Assembly: GCA_910574455.1 (NCBI GenBank) | Contig: CAJSYZ010000011.1 | Span: 1,922,001-1,986,000, forward strand | Length of the DNA: 64,000 nt | Source: Trichaptum fuscoviolaceum | Lineage: Eukaryota > Basidiomycota > Agaricomycetes > Hymenochaetales > Trichaptaceae | Direction: 5' to 3' | In this document: one piece after another, positions 1 through 10,488 of the stretch | How positions within the stretch are numbered: the first letter of the stretch is position 1 | Layout of the letters: every line of letters starts with the position of its first letter | Translations under genes and position numbers: made by a program | Notes under the pieces: model-generated | Databases searched by the model: none | What the model saw: the letters and a program-made list of their open reading frames with translations, nothing else | Told to the model about the DNA's origin: nothing

Positions 1-80
1 CCAAATATTCAAACCTCCGTCTAAACCGTCTAGCATCCAGAACCTCTTCCACCTCGTACTCCAGATCTCCTTCTACTTCG
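1..80 (-). other. Start of a C-terminal chromodomain, out of frame with integrase
   Basis: Translation of the minus strand of the first 80 bases gives EYEVEEVLDARRF followed by RRRFEYL, which matches the opening beta-strands of chromodomains (the Y/F-x-V-E-x-I/V-L-D pattern). It is one frame off the integrase C-terminus, separated by the run of Cs at about 82-98. Chromodomains of this group guide integration to chromatin with particular histone marks. The remainder lies outside the window. Confidence 0.7.
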
Positions 81-3000
81 ACTGGGGGCGGGGGGGTTGC
101 GTTCGACCGGGAATGTCGTCTTCGTGGTATGGCGAGAGCAGCGATACGTGAAATACGGGATGAATCTTCAGCGACGCGGGGAGTTCGAGTTCGTAGGTGA
201 GGTCACTTAGCTTTGCCTTCACTTTATACGGCCCTAGTCGTTTCGGTAATAATTTGCGCGCTCCTGGTCGCCGAACGTTCGTCGCCTCGAGCCATACTTT
301 ATCCCCGACTGCGTACTGCGGGGCCTCGTTCCTGGCCTGATCGTAGTGCTGCTTCATGCGCTCTGCCGCAACCTCTAAAGCCGCTCTTGCCTCTTCCTGT
401 GCCTGCTGAAGCTCCTGTAGTCGTGCGTCCGCTGCGGGGACCGTGGACAGGCCGTCGCTCGGGGCAATCGTGAATTCGGGATTGTAGCCGTAGACAAGCG
501 CGAACGGGGATTGTCGGGTTGCCGCGTGTGCTTTCGTGTTGTGCGCGAACTCTGCCATCGGGAGAATCCGGCCCAGTTTTCTTGTCGTGTATCTATGAAA
601 GCCCGTAAATATTGTTCCAGCTCTTGGTTTACCCTTTCGGTTTGCCCATCCGTCTGCGGGTGATACGCAGTCGACGTGGTACCCTTGATACCGAGTCGGG
701 AAAAAAGGGCTTTCATGAACTGCGCGACAAACTGTGGTCCTCGGTCGGATATGATCTGGCGGGGGGTTCCGTGCAGCTTCCAGACGTGCTGCAGGAATAG
801 TTCCGCAGTTTCCGGTGCATCAATGTCAGACGTGGTCGGGATAAAATGCGCTTGCTTGGTGAGACGGTCGACCACCACGAAAATTGCGTCGTAATCCTCA
901 GATCGGGGGAGCTGGGTGATGAAATCGCACGAAATCGCTTGCCAGGGGCCCTGCGGGATTTCGTTCGGTTGCAGGAGTCCTACCGGGCGTTGGGATCGGT
1001 TCTTCGTGCGTGCGCAGGTATCGCATCCCGAAACGTATCGTTCTACGAAGTTAGACATCCCCCGGGCCACCAGTAGTTGCGGCTTACCATCTCAAACGTT
1101 TTCCAACGTCCAGGATGTCCGGCGGGGAGACTGTCGTGGTAAGTCTTCACCACATCCCGGCGAATGGTCTCGTCTTCCGGGACGTAAACCTTACCCTGGT
1201 ACAGGATGAGGCCTTCCTCGGTGCTCCAGTCCTCAAGTTCCTTGGTCAGGACTCGAGGCGCCTTGGACTTGACCAGCTCGATCGCGTCCACCAGTTCGTC
1301 TTCATATTGATCTGACTTACGAATGCGTCGTAGGAGGGCCTGATCCCCGTGTACCTGCGTCATTCCCCGACGAATTGCCTTTAGTCGAAACATTTCGGGG
1401 GTCAAGAGGGTCCGTCCCGTGTTGTCTTCGCCTTCTGGTTGAAGATCGACGCGTCGTGACATGGCGTCGGGTTTGCCCCCGAGTCGCCCTGGGCGATGGC
1501 GAATCGTAAAATCGAAGCGGGTGAGGAACAGACTCCACCGGGCTTGGCGTCGCGTCAGCGTTCGGGATTCAGAGAAATATAGCAGATTCTTGTGGTCAGA
1601 CACGATATCGAGTTTATGACTCGCACCTTCGAGATAATGTCGCCACTCGTCAAGAGCTCTAATAATCGCGAGTAGCTCCTTGTCATAAATCTCGTAGTTG
1701 CGTTCCGCATCGTTGAGGGATTTCGAGAAAAAGGCGACCGGATGTATCAGCCCGTCGTCGCCTTTCTGGGACAAGACCGCGCCAGTCGCGAAATCAGAGG
1801 CGTCGCATTCCACGATGAATTGCCGCGACATGTCTGGCATCATCAGGACGGGGGCGGTCGTGAACATGCGCTTGAGATAGTCGAAAGCGAACTGCTGGTT
1901 TTCTGTCCAGGCCCAGCGAACGTCCTTCTTCAGCAGCGTCGTGAGCGGTTTGACGATGTGCGAGAAATCCCGAATGAAGCGTCGATAGAAATTCGCGAAC
2001 CCGAGGAAGGCTTGAATGTCTTTCACCTTTTTCGGGGTAGGCCAGTCGAGGACCGCCTGTACCTTGGCGGGATCCATCGCCACCTTTCCCTGCGAAATAA
2101 TCATCCCGAGATACTCGACGGAAGTCTGTTTGAATTTGCACTTTTCGGGTTTACAGAACAAGTCGTTTTCGCGCAGCCGCTTAAGGACTTCCCGTACGTG
2201 TTCCTCGTGCTGCGATTCATCTTCGGAAAAGATTAGCAAGTCGTCAAGATAGATGATCACGTATACTCCAATGAGATCTTTGAAGATATCGTTCATCATA
2301 TGCTGGAAGGTCGCCGGGGCATTCGTGAGCCCGAATGTCATCACCGTTGGTTCGAAATGTCCCGCCTGAGTCCGAAAAGCGGCCTTCCACTCGTCGCCTT
2401 GCTTCAGTCGCACGTTGTGGTAGCCCCATCGCAAATCTAACGTCGTGAAAACCTTCGCCTTTTGCAGGGCGTCTACGAGTTCCATCGTGAGGGGAAGCGG
2501 GTATCGATTCTTGACCGTGATATCGTTCAGTCGTCGGTAATCGACTACCATGCGCAAGGTTCCGTCCTTTTTCTTGATAAAGAAGACGGGAGCCGCTGCA
2601 GGGGATTTCGAAGGTCGTATGTACCCTTTGCGCAGGTTTTCGTCAACGAATTCGCGAAGGGCGTCGCGTTCGGCCGGGGCCAACGGATAGATTTTGCTGT
2701 ACGGGGGAACCTTCCCGGGTTCTAAATCTATGGCGTGATCATACGGCTTGCGCAGTGGAAGCCTTTCGGATTCAACTTTCGAGAAAACGTCGGCAAACTC
2801 ACGAAATTCGGGGGGAACTAGTTCCTCGAAGGTTTTCTCGCCTTCCTTCACTGCTGACTTCTCAGCGATGGCCTGGGAGTGGGTGTACGAGGCGGCAATT
2901 TTATACGCGAAATGGTCGTCCGTCGTGACGAAGTAGGATTCAGCGTCGTGGTACTGGTCCCAATATTTTTCTGAGTACCGAAATCCTGGTGGGACAGCTT

Positions 3001-3460
3001 CCCATTCGGCCTGGGTCCTGTCGGGCCCCCAGGGGGTCTCGACTTCTTCTGCTATGGCGAGGCGGGGAAGCGGGACCAGGCGTTGCTGGTTGTCACACTG
3101 GGGCAGGCAGCGATTGAGATCGACCACATCGTTGGTCCAGTCGATGGTTGGGTTATGGTGCCGCAACCAGTCGATCCCCATGATAATATCGTCGTCGCCA
3201 ATATCCGCGACGGCCATGGTCAACTGTTCTAAGTGTCCCTTCATCTCGACGTTGAGGACTACTTCCTGGGTGATGCGTCCAATCGCGTTCGGGGAATTGT
3301 CCGCGTTGCGCAAAAGTATCGGGATTACCAAGTCCCGGGTCTGGAGTCCGTGTCGCGAAACGTAGCGGGAATTTATGAAAGTTCCCGACGCACCGCTGTC
3401 TAACATTACTGTGGCTAAGGCATCCGTTTTTCCGTCGCTAACCTGTACCGGGAACTTCAA
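1..3460 (-). pseudogene. pol of the Ty3/gypsy element (PR-RT-RH-IN-chromodomain), frameshifted and cut by window edge
   Basis: The first frame (3460 to 1043) carries, in order, an aspartic protease motif (MLDSGASGTFI), reverse transcriptase with the YLDDLLIF active site, RNase H (VECDASDFATG, YDKELLAI, SDHKNL) and the H-H half of the integrase zinc-binding region, ending at NYWWPG. A frameshift near 1065 moves the text to the frame holding the second half (CDTC) and the integrase core: D in CDFITQLP, D in SDRGPQF, and E in TERVNQELEQ. A second shift near 570 leads to the integrase C-terminal domain (HPVFHVSLL). A third falls in the C-rich run at about 82-98; past it the frame reads a chromodomain start (EYEVEEVLD) until the window ends. 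Apart from the shifts, all catalytic residues are present. Confidence 0.92.
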
Positions 3461-3578
3461 ATGTCGTCTAAGACGACGGTCTATTGTGAGATGGTTAAAT
3501 ACAAGGGACCATTATTAAGAGAGTTCTTCGGCCACAAGGGCGGTTGGGTCGTATAGGGCGCGACTGAGCAATACGACC

Positions 3579-4789
3579 CTACTGAAAATCCGCTGGGGGC
3601 GGGGCTTCGGGATTGTGAACGTTCTTGGCGGCGGGCGTCATGGCGGCGAATGCGTTCTGTAGCACGGACTGCTGCACATTCTGGACGTACTGTTCCGCCA
3701 TGCGTTTGAGCATTTCTTCGAACGACTGGAGCGCGGGGGGCGAGGGGCTCGTCGGGGACGTGGATTTCGTAGCCTTTAGGTTTCGGGTTGGCGGTCGCGT
3801 TGGGCAATCGCTCACTAAATGGTCTTTCTCTCCGCAGTAGTAGCATAGTCCCTTACTCCTGCGCTCCCGGCGCACCCTGTCAATCTCCATCGCGTTGGGA
3901 TCCTTCGTCGAGCTTGCGCCCGCAGTCGGGATCGTACGCGGAGCTGAACTAGTGGTGCCGGGATTGCTTCGGGGCGTAGCCGCTGGCTTCGATACTGGTC
4001 CATAGGCGTGTGCGAGCCTTAGCTTCTCGTCCGTCTCGGAAACCCAGTTGACGTAGGCGTCGAATTTCATATCCTTCCGCCTCGGTGCTGGCGATGTGCT
4101 GGCGAACCTGGTCTTTGAGTCCCTTCCGGAACATGTCGAGGTAGATGACATCCGTCGTCGCGTCCCTTGGGCCACCCGGTGAGGGCTTGGAGGGCACGGA
4201 ATTGCGACGCAAACTCGGCGACCGTTCCTGTCTGGCGTAGGCGCATCAGCTTGTCGGCTGCGGCTTTGTCTGCATCGATTTCTCCGTAAGAGGCGCGAAG
4301 GGCGGCGAACAGGGCCTCCAGGCTGGCGGCTTCTGGCGGTGTCGGGATGTCCTGGAGTCGATCTAGAATGGGTCGTGCCCAGTCTTGCGCCGGTCCCCGC
4401 AGTAGCATCAGGGCGAATGCGACCTTGCGGGTTTCGTCCAGCCCAGGATGTTGTCCGAACAGGTAGAGCTTAATCTGGTGAATCCAGTTTTCCAGCTTGG
4501 CTCGTTCGCCTTCGAAGGTGTCGGGAAGCTTCATCTTGAGCCCTGCTCCACCCCCAGACGGGGAGGCGGGCTGGCTCGCGATTTGGGCTTCTAACGCCTG
4601 GTTGGCGTGCTTGAGCTGGGCGACAGTGTTCTGAACCTGATTGTGTTCGTTGACTAACTTGGAGTAGCGTTTTTCGAGGGTGTCGAGGCGATCAAGGATG
4701 GGCTGGAGTTTGTCTTCCTCCATCGAGGAGCTCGGGGACGGGAAAGCGAAGGTATCTGCGAGTCCTCCCCATTCCTGGTGGGATGACAT
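3579..4789 (-). pseudogene. gag of the Ty3/gypsy element, frameshifted
   Basis: The open frame starting at 4789 encodes a typical fungal gypsy Gag: an N-terminal coiled-coil stretch and a retrotrans_gag-type region with the words TFEGERAKLENWI and LRGPAQDWA. Near 4165 the homologous text continues in a second frame (DATTDVIYLDMFRKGL) and near 4070 in a third, which carries the nucleic-acid-binding zinc knuckle CYYCGEKDHLVSDC (C-x2-C-x4-H-x4-C). Three frames in one short gene mean two frameshifts. Gag would form the virus-like particle; this copy cannot make a full-length one. Confidence 0.85.
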
Positions 4790-4878
4790 CGCTGGTCGGC
4801 GGTACGGGTGCGGGGGTAGAAGTAAAGAGCGTGAGGGTGTCGAGTCCGAGCGGCGGTGAGCCAGGACTTTTGACCTAA

Positions 4879-5696
4879 TGTTACGACCGTCGGGAATTGT
4901 AGCGGGAAACAGTTTCGGGAAACTGGAATTCGCGACAAGAACCCGCGTTCGGGAATCTGGATTCGCGACTGGGAACGAGCGTGGGAATTCAGGCGGGAAA
5001 CGCGCGGGATTCTATCCAGGCGCGTCGCGGGATTCTCAAGGCCAGCTAGGACTCTTCACTGCTTTGAACGTCAAGTAAGCGGATCCCTAAGGAAGCACTC
5101 CACAAGTAAGTATTGCGCAACTAACTACACAGGAGAAAAGAGAGAGATCGCACCTAAGGAAGCACTCCACAAGAGGTCAAAAGTGGGGTGCTCCTTACGA
5201 TGCCTACAGCTATTTATCTACTTCGTAAAGACTGTATAGTTAATCTACGCTAAGTGTCCTTGCGCAATGCGCACCTATCTACTACAAACGATACATGCTA
5301 CGACCGCACTGCTAGGCATGTCTATCCCGTCTCTCCAGATGGCTACGGCCTGTCCGTGGACGTCAGCGTCCGGTCCGGGGCCGCGACTAGCCAGACTAGG
5401 TATGCCAGACTGTTGCAGGTCGTCACCTTGAGGTACTAACGGATTAATGAGCGTATGTTGATAAGTGAATGTACGTGTGCCGTGGCGGGTCGTCGTAAAT
5501 GAGTGTGTGTATGCGTGCATGGTGGCCGGGACGGTGGTGCGGGATAAGTCACGTGAGCATGGGATCGTGCGATTCGGGAATGAGGTTTCGCGCGGGGAAT
5601 CCAATGGCGGGATTCTCCCCGCGGGTTTGTCTGCTCATGTCGGGATCCTTGGCGGGAAAGTGCGGGAAATGAGAAAAGGAGCCCGGGATCTCGACA
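4879..5696 (-). repeat. 5' LTR of the Ty3/gypsy element
   Basis: On the minus strand the segment begins TGTCGAGATC and ends CGTAACA, giving the usual TG...CA ends. The right limit (5696) was placed where the host protein reading frame stops making sense; the left limit (4879) by the matching CA end shortly before gag. The LTR is rich in G+C words of the type GCGGGAATCC near both ends and contains a 21-bp direct repeat at 5086-5106 and 5153-5173. Comparing it with the off-window 3' LTR would fix the ends and date the insertion. Confidence 0.75.
5086..5173. repeat. 21-bp direct repeat inside the LTR
   Basis: The word starting CCTAAGGAAGCACTCC occurs at 5086-5106 and again at 5153-5173, 67 bp apart and identical over 21 bases. 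Short tandem words in an LTR often lie in the U3 control region; whether this one has such a role is not known. Confidence 0.85.
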
Positions 5697-8554
5697 ATAT
5701 CCTTTTAAGCACGTCCTGCTGTTCATAGGTAAAGAGTGGTTCCCCCGCTGTCAGGTGCAGTACGGATGGTGCGTTTTCTATGAATTTGAAGAGAGATTCG
5801 TCGTCACGATAATAATGTCGGTCGTGGATAAGTTTATTCAAATGTTGCCTGAGTGGAGTCTCGTTCATCACCTCAAAAACGACATGTTCAGAAGACGTAA
5901 TCATCTGCATCGCGTTGGAAAGGATAACAGCTTTCTCCCTGTGCGTATTTCGCCGCTTCTCCAGATGCAGGATCTTCGATAATTTTTTTCGGTCTTCGTC
6001 ATTTTCCGGCCACTTTCGCACTGGCACCGGGACTTCCGTGAGATTCGCCTGCTTGACAACTTCCGCTAGTGTGTTCAAGGATAATTGGTCGAAAGAAGCT
6101 GAGACTTCCTCAAAACTGCGCTGTATATCAGCTGGGAGAGCTTTTGGAGGAAAACCTTTGGCCGACGCATGGGGTATGTCCTCAGAGCCATAGTATTCGA
6201 TGTCGCCCTCTTCGGCCATCTTTGCAAAGAATTCCTCGAAATAGAACTTAGGCAGGTCCTTCAGATCGAGGACACCCTCTTCTGATGGATCAAGATTTGG
6301 GAACGGTTTGCACGTAAAGTCATCTATGCTGGCATCCCATGTGGACTCCTGCTCGTCGAGTGTGGTGGCTGGCTGTTGTGAATCCAACTTCTTCAGCTTG
6401 CGATTGAGGATGACATACAACCTTCGATGGAATTCAGATAAGATAAGATAGAAGCGCACAAGAAAGAAACGGAACTTTTCGATGGATTTTGCGTCAGGCG
6501 ACGGCTGCCAGGAGTTTGTGAAGGGGTATTTGGATTTAAGCTCTGCTCTCGCGCCCTCTACCAAGCTGTGCAGCTTCTTTTCGGTTTCCCTCAGCGTCTT
6601 CACGGCCCGGCCCCTCTTTTCCTCACTACACTTTGGGTCCTTTGTCGTCTCCTCCTCCGCCTCCGCTGCTTTCTTTTTCGCCTTAACCGCCTCCTTGTAT
6701 GTCGTATCCTCCTTGCGGAAGTCTGCTAACTTGTCTTCAATCCCTGCTAACCACTCTTTGTAGCGTGCTTTCTCTGAGGATATGAGGCTTTCAGGTAAAG
6801 CGGTGAGCAGGTCATCAAACAGATGCCTTGCAATGGGAACCTTTCCGTCCCGGCGCATGGTTGGTTGGGCAGTGAACTCAGCGTAAAGCTCGTTTACACC
6901 TCTGATGAGCCTCGCTGTCTTGACACCGCCATCACCAGTAATGTCAAAAGGGGCAACCGATTCGATCTTGAATTTGTTTGGGAAAACAATGGCAAAAGCC
7001 ATATAAAGAATGTTCCTGGCGTCCTCGAAGACGTGTCGTAGTTTAATACTACAAGCTGCCGCTTCGCTCTATGTGAGAACTCATGAGTTTAATTTGTTTT
7101 GCAATAGCTTTCAAGATGACTTACCGATTCAGCTGCTACGGCAATGATTTGAAGCTCGCGTATCATGACAGCGAACGATGCTATAGTCCGCGTCAAAAGG
7201 TCGTCTTTGGAGCGGTCCGCCTTCCGTTCAGCATCCAATGTCTGGTCCGCCTTCCGTTCAGCATCCAATGTCTCCAAACGAGCCAGCTTTTCGTTCATTT
7301 GATGCACCTTGTCGGTGGTGCTTTGAATCATATCAAATTGACTGTCAAGCCTTTTGCTAACATTAGCTGCCATGACGGAGTGTAGCGCATGGATGCCCTC
7401 CTCAGCTGCAGCCCTCGCAAGCATCGGGTAATTCAGGGTTGCCTGGTCCTTTATATGTTGTATCTCGTTGGAGAGAGAATCGACTTTCTCCTCCAAGGTC
7501 TTTATTGTCTCCGAGTAATCCGTGTTCTCCGATTTGGCCGCCTTTTTTTTCGTGGCTTTCAGATCTTCCCTTTTTTTCTCAAGATCTTGAGATCCAACAT
7601 TCCGCATCGCCCGATCCAGCCGTTCATCCACTTTCTTTTTTTCATCAGGATTCGCCGCCCGAGCTGCCGCTCCATGCTTGAGTTTTGTTATCACCTGGTT
7701 GAGAACTTTGGCAGTCTCGACCAGCTTTCCTCCAATGTCCGTCCATTCCTTGCCCGCTTTGTCCAAGTCGCCCCCTATCCCATTGAGCATGGTGACTGAC
7801 AAGTCGCTAGTTGGGTATAGGAAAGAGATAAGAAGCAATCTACACAGACTGGCAATGTCACTCACAGGTTCGTTTTCAAGTCTTCGACACTGTTTGACGG
7901 CTTGGAGTCCACGTCCGACCCAGGTTTTGCCACCCCACTGCCAGTGGCACCGGCACTGGCGGCCTCGCTGACAGTAGAATGGAATGTCATCAAGATGCAA
8001 TTAAGCTCAGGCTGGCAACACTACTCACAATTCCAAATTGGATGTGTCTGGTTCCGCCTCAGTGGCAGACGTCAAATTGCCACTGCCAACTCCTAGTCCG
8101 ACCTCAAACTCCGATTGTGACCTCAACCCGGGCCCTGCACTTGCAAGAGACTCCGAGTCGGACATGGAGACGCCGGGCCCATTCACTGGCAGGCTGTCAA
8201 GAGAATGTCCTGGTCACATACTTTGAAGGCTGGCAACATGAATGACACTTACTTGATTGCTGATTTGCCACTGTCATCTCGCTGTACCAACTGAATGAGA
8301 AATTCAATCCATTTCACCATGTCTGACCGCGTCTTTATAAGCTCGGGCCACGGATGGGCTCCATTTTCGCCGGAAGAAACTAGTCCTGTTTGGACTTTTT
8401 GTGAAAGAATTGAAATTACTACTAATACTAGTTTTTGAGACATGTACTACATACCAGCTCGTCTGGCATCATCTGGACCCAGTAGCAGGCTGATTTGGAT
8501 TGGCTTGGGAGGCTCAGGTAGCACTGACATGTTAGCGTGAGGGACAACAGACAT
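5697..8554 (-). pseudogene. Multi-exon orphan gene interrupted by the retrotransposon
   Basis: Six exons can be joined with all phases closing: 8554-8455, about 8394 (or 8385)-8253, 8193-8029, 7967-7866, 7806-7125, 7068-5697. The start MSVVPHANMSV is the first in-frame ATG. The product so far is about 840 residues: a low-complexity N-terminus rich in S, G, A and E, a long charged coiled coil with heptads (around KRLDSQFDMIQST and two copies of LDAERKAD), then a K/E-rich segment and a mostly helical C-terminal part containing KFRFFLVRFYLILSEF. No family is recognised. The frame runs straight into the LTR at 5697, so the true 3' end lies on the far side of the element, outside the window. Exons 3 and 4 are made of the same words as the nearby spacer. 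This could equally be a live gene whose right allele lacks the insertion. Confidence 0.6.
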
Positions 8555-10488
8555 TCTGAAGGGATAGTCGTTGAGTTGCTGGCTTCAAGATGATGTGGGG
8601 GGCATCATGATGGGGTCCGCTGCCAGTGGCAACTAAAAGCTATTCACCGTCGGAACGTGAACTTGAAGAAGTTGATGGAAGTCGGATACTACCGCTGCCA
8701 GCAGGCCACACCGTGACTCAGGCTGACGGAGTGCCGTGAAGAGTAGTACTATATTTAAATTTAAGTACTCAGGCTAGTACTACTATGCCAGTGATACTAC
8801 TACTACTAGTAGTAGGACTTCCCAGCCTCACTGGCACTGGCAGTGCCACAGCATGAGTGCACCCGCTGCGAGTAGTACTACTACCGTAACTACTAGTACT
8901 ACTACTACTACTACTAGTACTTACTAGTCGAATTTGAAGTTGATGATCTCAGCAACTTGACAGCTCGGCCGCTGCAGTTCGCTTCGGAGTCCGAGTCCTC
9001 GCCGGATAGTACTATAGTAGTACTATACTTGTTTGTGTTTCACGGCATGATGATGCGGAGGCACCGTGATCATCATTATGATGGTACTGGATGCCTTCCC
9101 GTAAGGATTTAGGACGACGATTCTTATCCTAAATCCTCTTCCGAATATTATCCGGGAACGGAGCCAACTTTCCGGTCGACGTCGGTCGTCCTAAATTACT
9201 GAGATCAAGGAAGGGCTCTAAACATTACAGCAGCGTTCTCACATACCATATTTAGTAGAAGTGAAGATTATGTGACGCACCCGCTTTCCATTTTAAGCAA
9301 TTTTATCTATGAAAATAATCCGGCAGACCTCACCGTGGCAACCGGAAAGGAATTTAGGACCCGTCCTAGATGTTGCTTACGGTTTAGGATGGCTGTCCTA
9401 AACCTGTACCTGACGGAGTTTCAAAGATTTAGGACAGCCTCCGCCGTCCTAAATTCTTACGGGAAGGCATCCACTAGAGTAGTGACGCAGCCTGCGGCTC
9501 AGGCTGAGTCGGAAGCCACCATACTCAGGCTATGCTTCCCGTACTAAGGATTTAGAACGGCTTTTTCGTCCTACAAGTAGTATGTAGTACTAGTACTAAA
9601 CGGCACGGCTCGGAGCCAAACTCTCCGTCTTGCCCGGGCCCTAAATTTCCAGGATCTAGCAGAGGGGAAGGGTCTGCCAGATGGTCCGTGTCTAGGACAG
9701 TCGTCCTAAATGCCTGCCTTGCTTACCGTATAGTAGTAGTATCAGGTAAGATATCATAAGTACACCCTGATACCTTACCTTCAAGTTCAAAGGTAAGTTA
9801 TACCGCGGGTCTCCATGGACCGGCAGAACTTCTGCTCAAGGCCGGCGGTGGACGGGTGGCTTCAACCTCCCTAAATGCTTGCCAGCCTGAGTGCCAAGCG
9901 GGGTCTTATGGGTTTCAATTTCGGGTGTCCTAAATCCTTCATCCAGTGGCGCCACTGGCAGTGATACCGTGACTCAGGCTCAGCCTGAGCCTGAGGCTGC
10001 CACTGCAGTGCCAGTGGCAGTGAGGCTACTAGTTCTGGGAGGAAGGGCACTGCGTTCCGGAATTGCGTGATAACGCTCAGGGAAATCTGCCTCCCGTGCG
10101 AACGTCTTCAAGTTGACAAATGGGGGACTCGGACTCGGAGTAAGGGACTTGCCGGCGAAGCTCGGCCCGTTTTCTACTACTGTAGTATTAGTAATAACTT
10201 GAAGTTGCCCCTCAGGCTCACTGGCACTCACTGCCAGTGGCTCACTCAGGCTACTACTAGTACTAGTAATAGCCTACTACTACTAGTACTACTCAGGCTG
10301 CCGGTGGCATGCCACGGTGGCGACACTTGACCTTCATTCCAACTTCACTCACCGTTTGAATAACCCTTGCCATTACTTTCCTCTCAGGCATACTACTACT
10401 ACTACTAGTATTCCTAGTAGTAGTACTCACTGCACTGCCAACTTGAAGTAGCTCAGGCTCTTCGTTCAGTCACTATCAAATCTCCAAA
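8555..10488. repeat. Spacer built from recurring short words
   Basis: No convincing gene. The stretch is a mosaic of TAGTAC/ACTAGT trinucleotide-like runs (for example 8787-8815, 8870-8925, 10250-10290, 10390-10430), palindromic GCCACTGGCAGTGGC words (8825-8850, 9950-10020), CTCAGGCTGAGCCTGAG words (about 9968-9995) and ACTTGAAGT words, plus many TTTAGGAC/GTCCTAAA copies between 9089 and 9930. An apparent open frame at 9272-9547 crosses the MITE-like element and is taken as chance. Confidence 0.8.
9089..9472. mobile_element. MITE-like element with 30-bp terminal inverted repeats
   Basis: The left end (9089-9118, beginning GGATGCCTTCCCGTAAG) and the reverse complement of the right end (9443-9472) agree at 28 of 30 positions. 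The element is 384 bp, has no coding capacity, and its interior repeats the subterminal word ATTTAGGAC in both directions. The flanks read TACT on the left and ACTA on the right, so a 3-bp ACT target duplication is possible but weak. Size and structure fit a miniature inverted-repeat transposable element driven by a DNA transposase coded elsewhere; which family is unknown. Partial related words occur at about 9530-9730 and 9865-9935. Confidence 0.75.

Larger units (their letters stand above)
1..5696 (-). mobile_element. Decayed Ty3/gypsy chromovirus LTR retrotransposon, left part off-window
   Basis: Reading the minus strand there is an 818-bp LTR (5696 down to 4879), then gag, protease, reverse transcriptase, RNase H, integrase and the start of a chromodomain at the window edge. 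This domain order, with integrase last and followed by a chromodomain, defines the chromovirus branch of Ty3/gypsy (Metaviridae-type) elements. The 3' LTR must lie beyond position 1. The reading frame changes twice inside gag and three times inside pol without stops being far away, so the copy is recently decayed and cannot make its own proteins unless some shifts are assembly errors. The element sits inside the coding sequence of the neighbouring gene (5697-8554). A primer-binding site directly inside the LTR was not identified. Confidence 0.95.

Noticed and set aside
4861..4878. Primer-binding site with TGGCTCACCGC just inside the LTR
   Set aside because: It begins more than 10 bases inside the predicted LTR end and I could not match it to a tRNA 3' end with confidence.
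9272..9547. 91-codon open frame inside the MITE-like region
   Set aside because: It crosses the right inverted repeat and the spacer words, has no splice signals and no recognisable protein composition.
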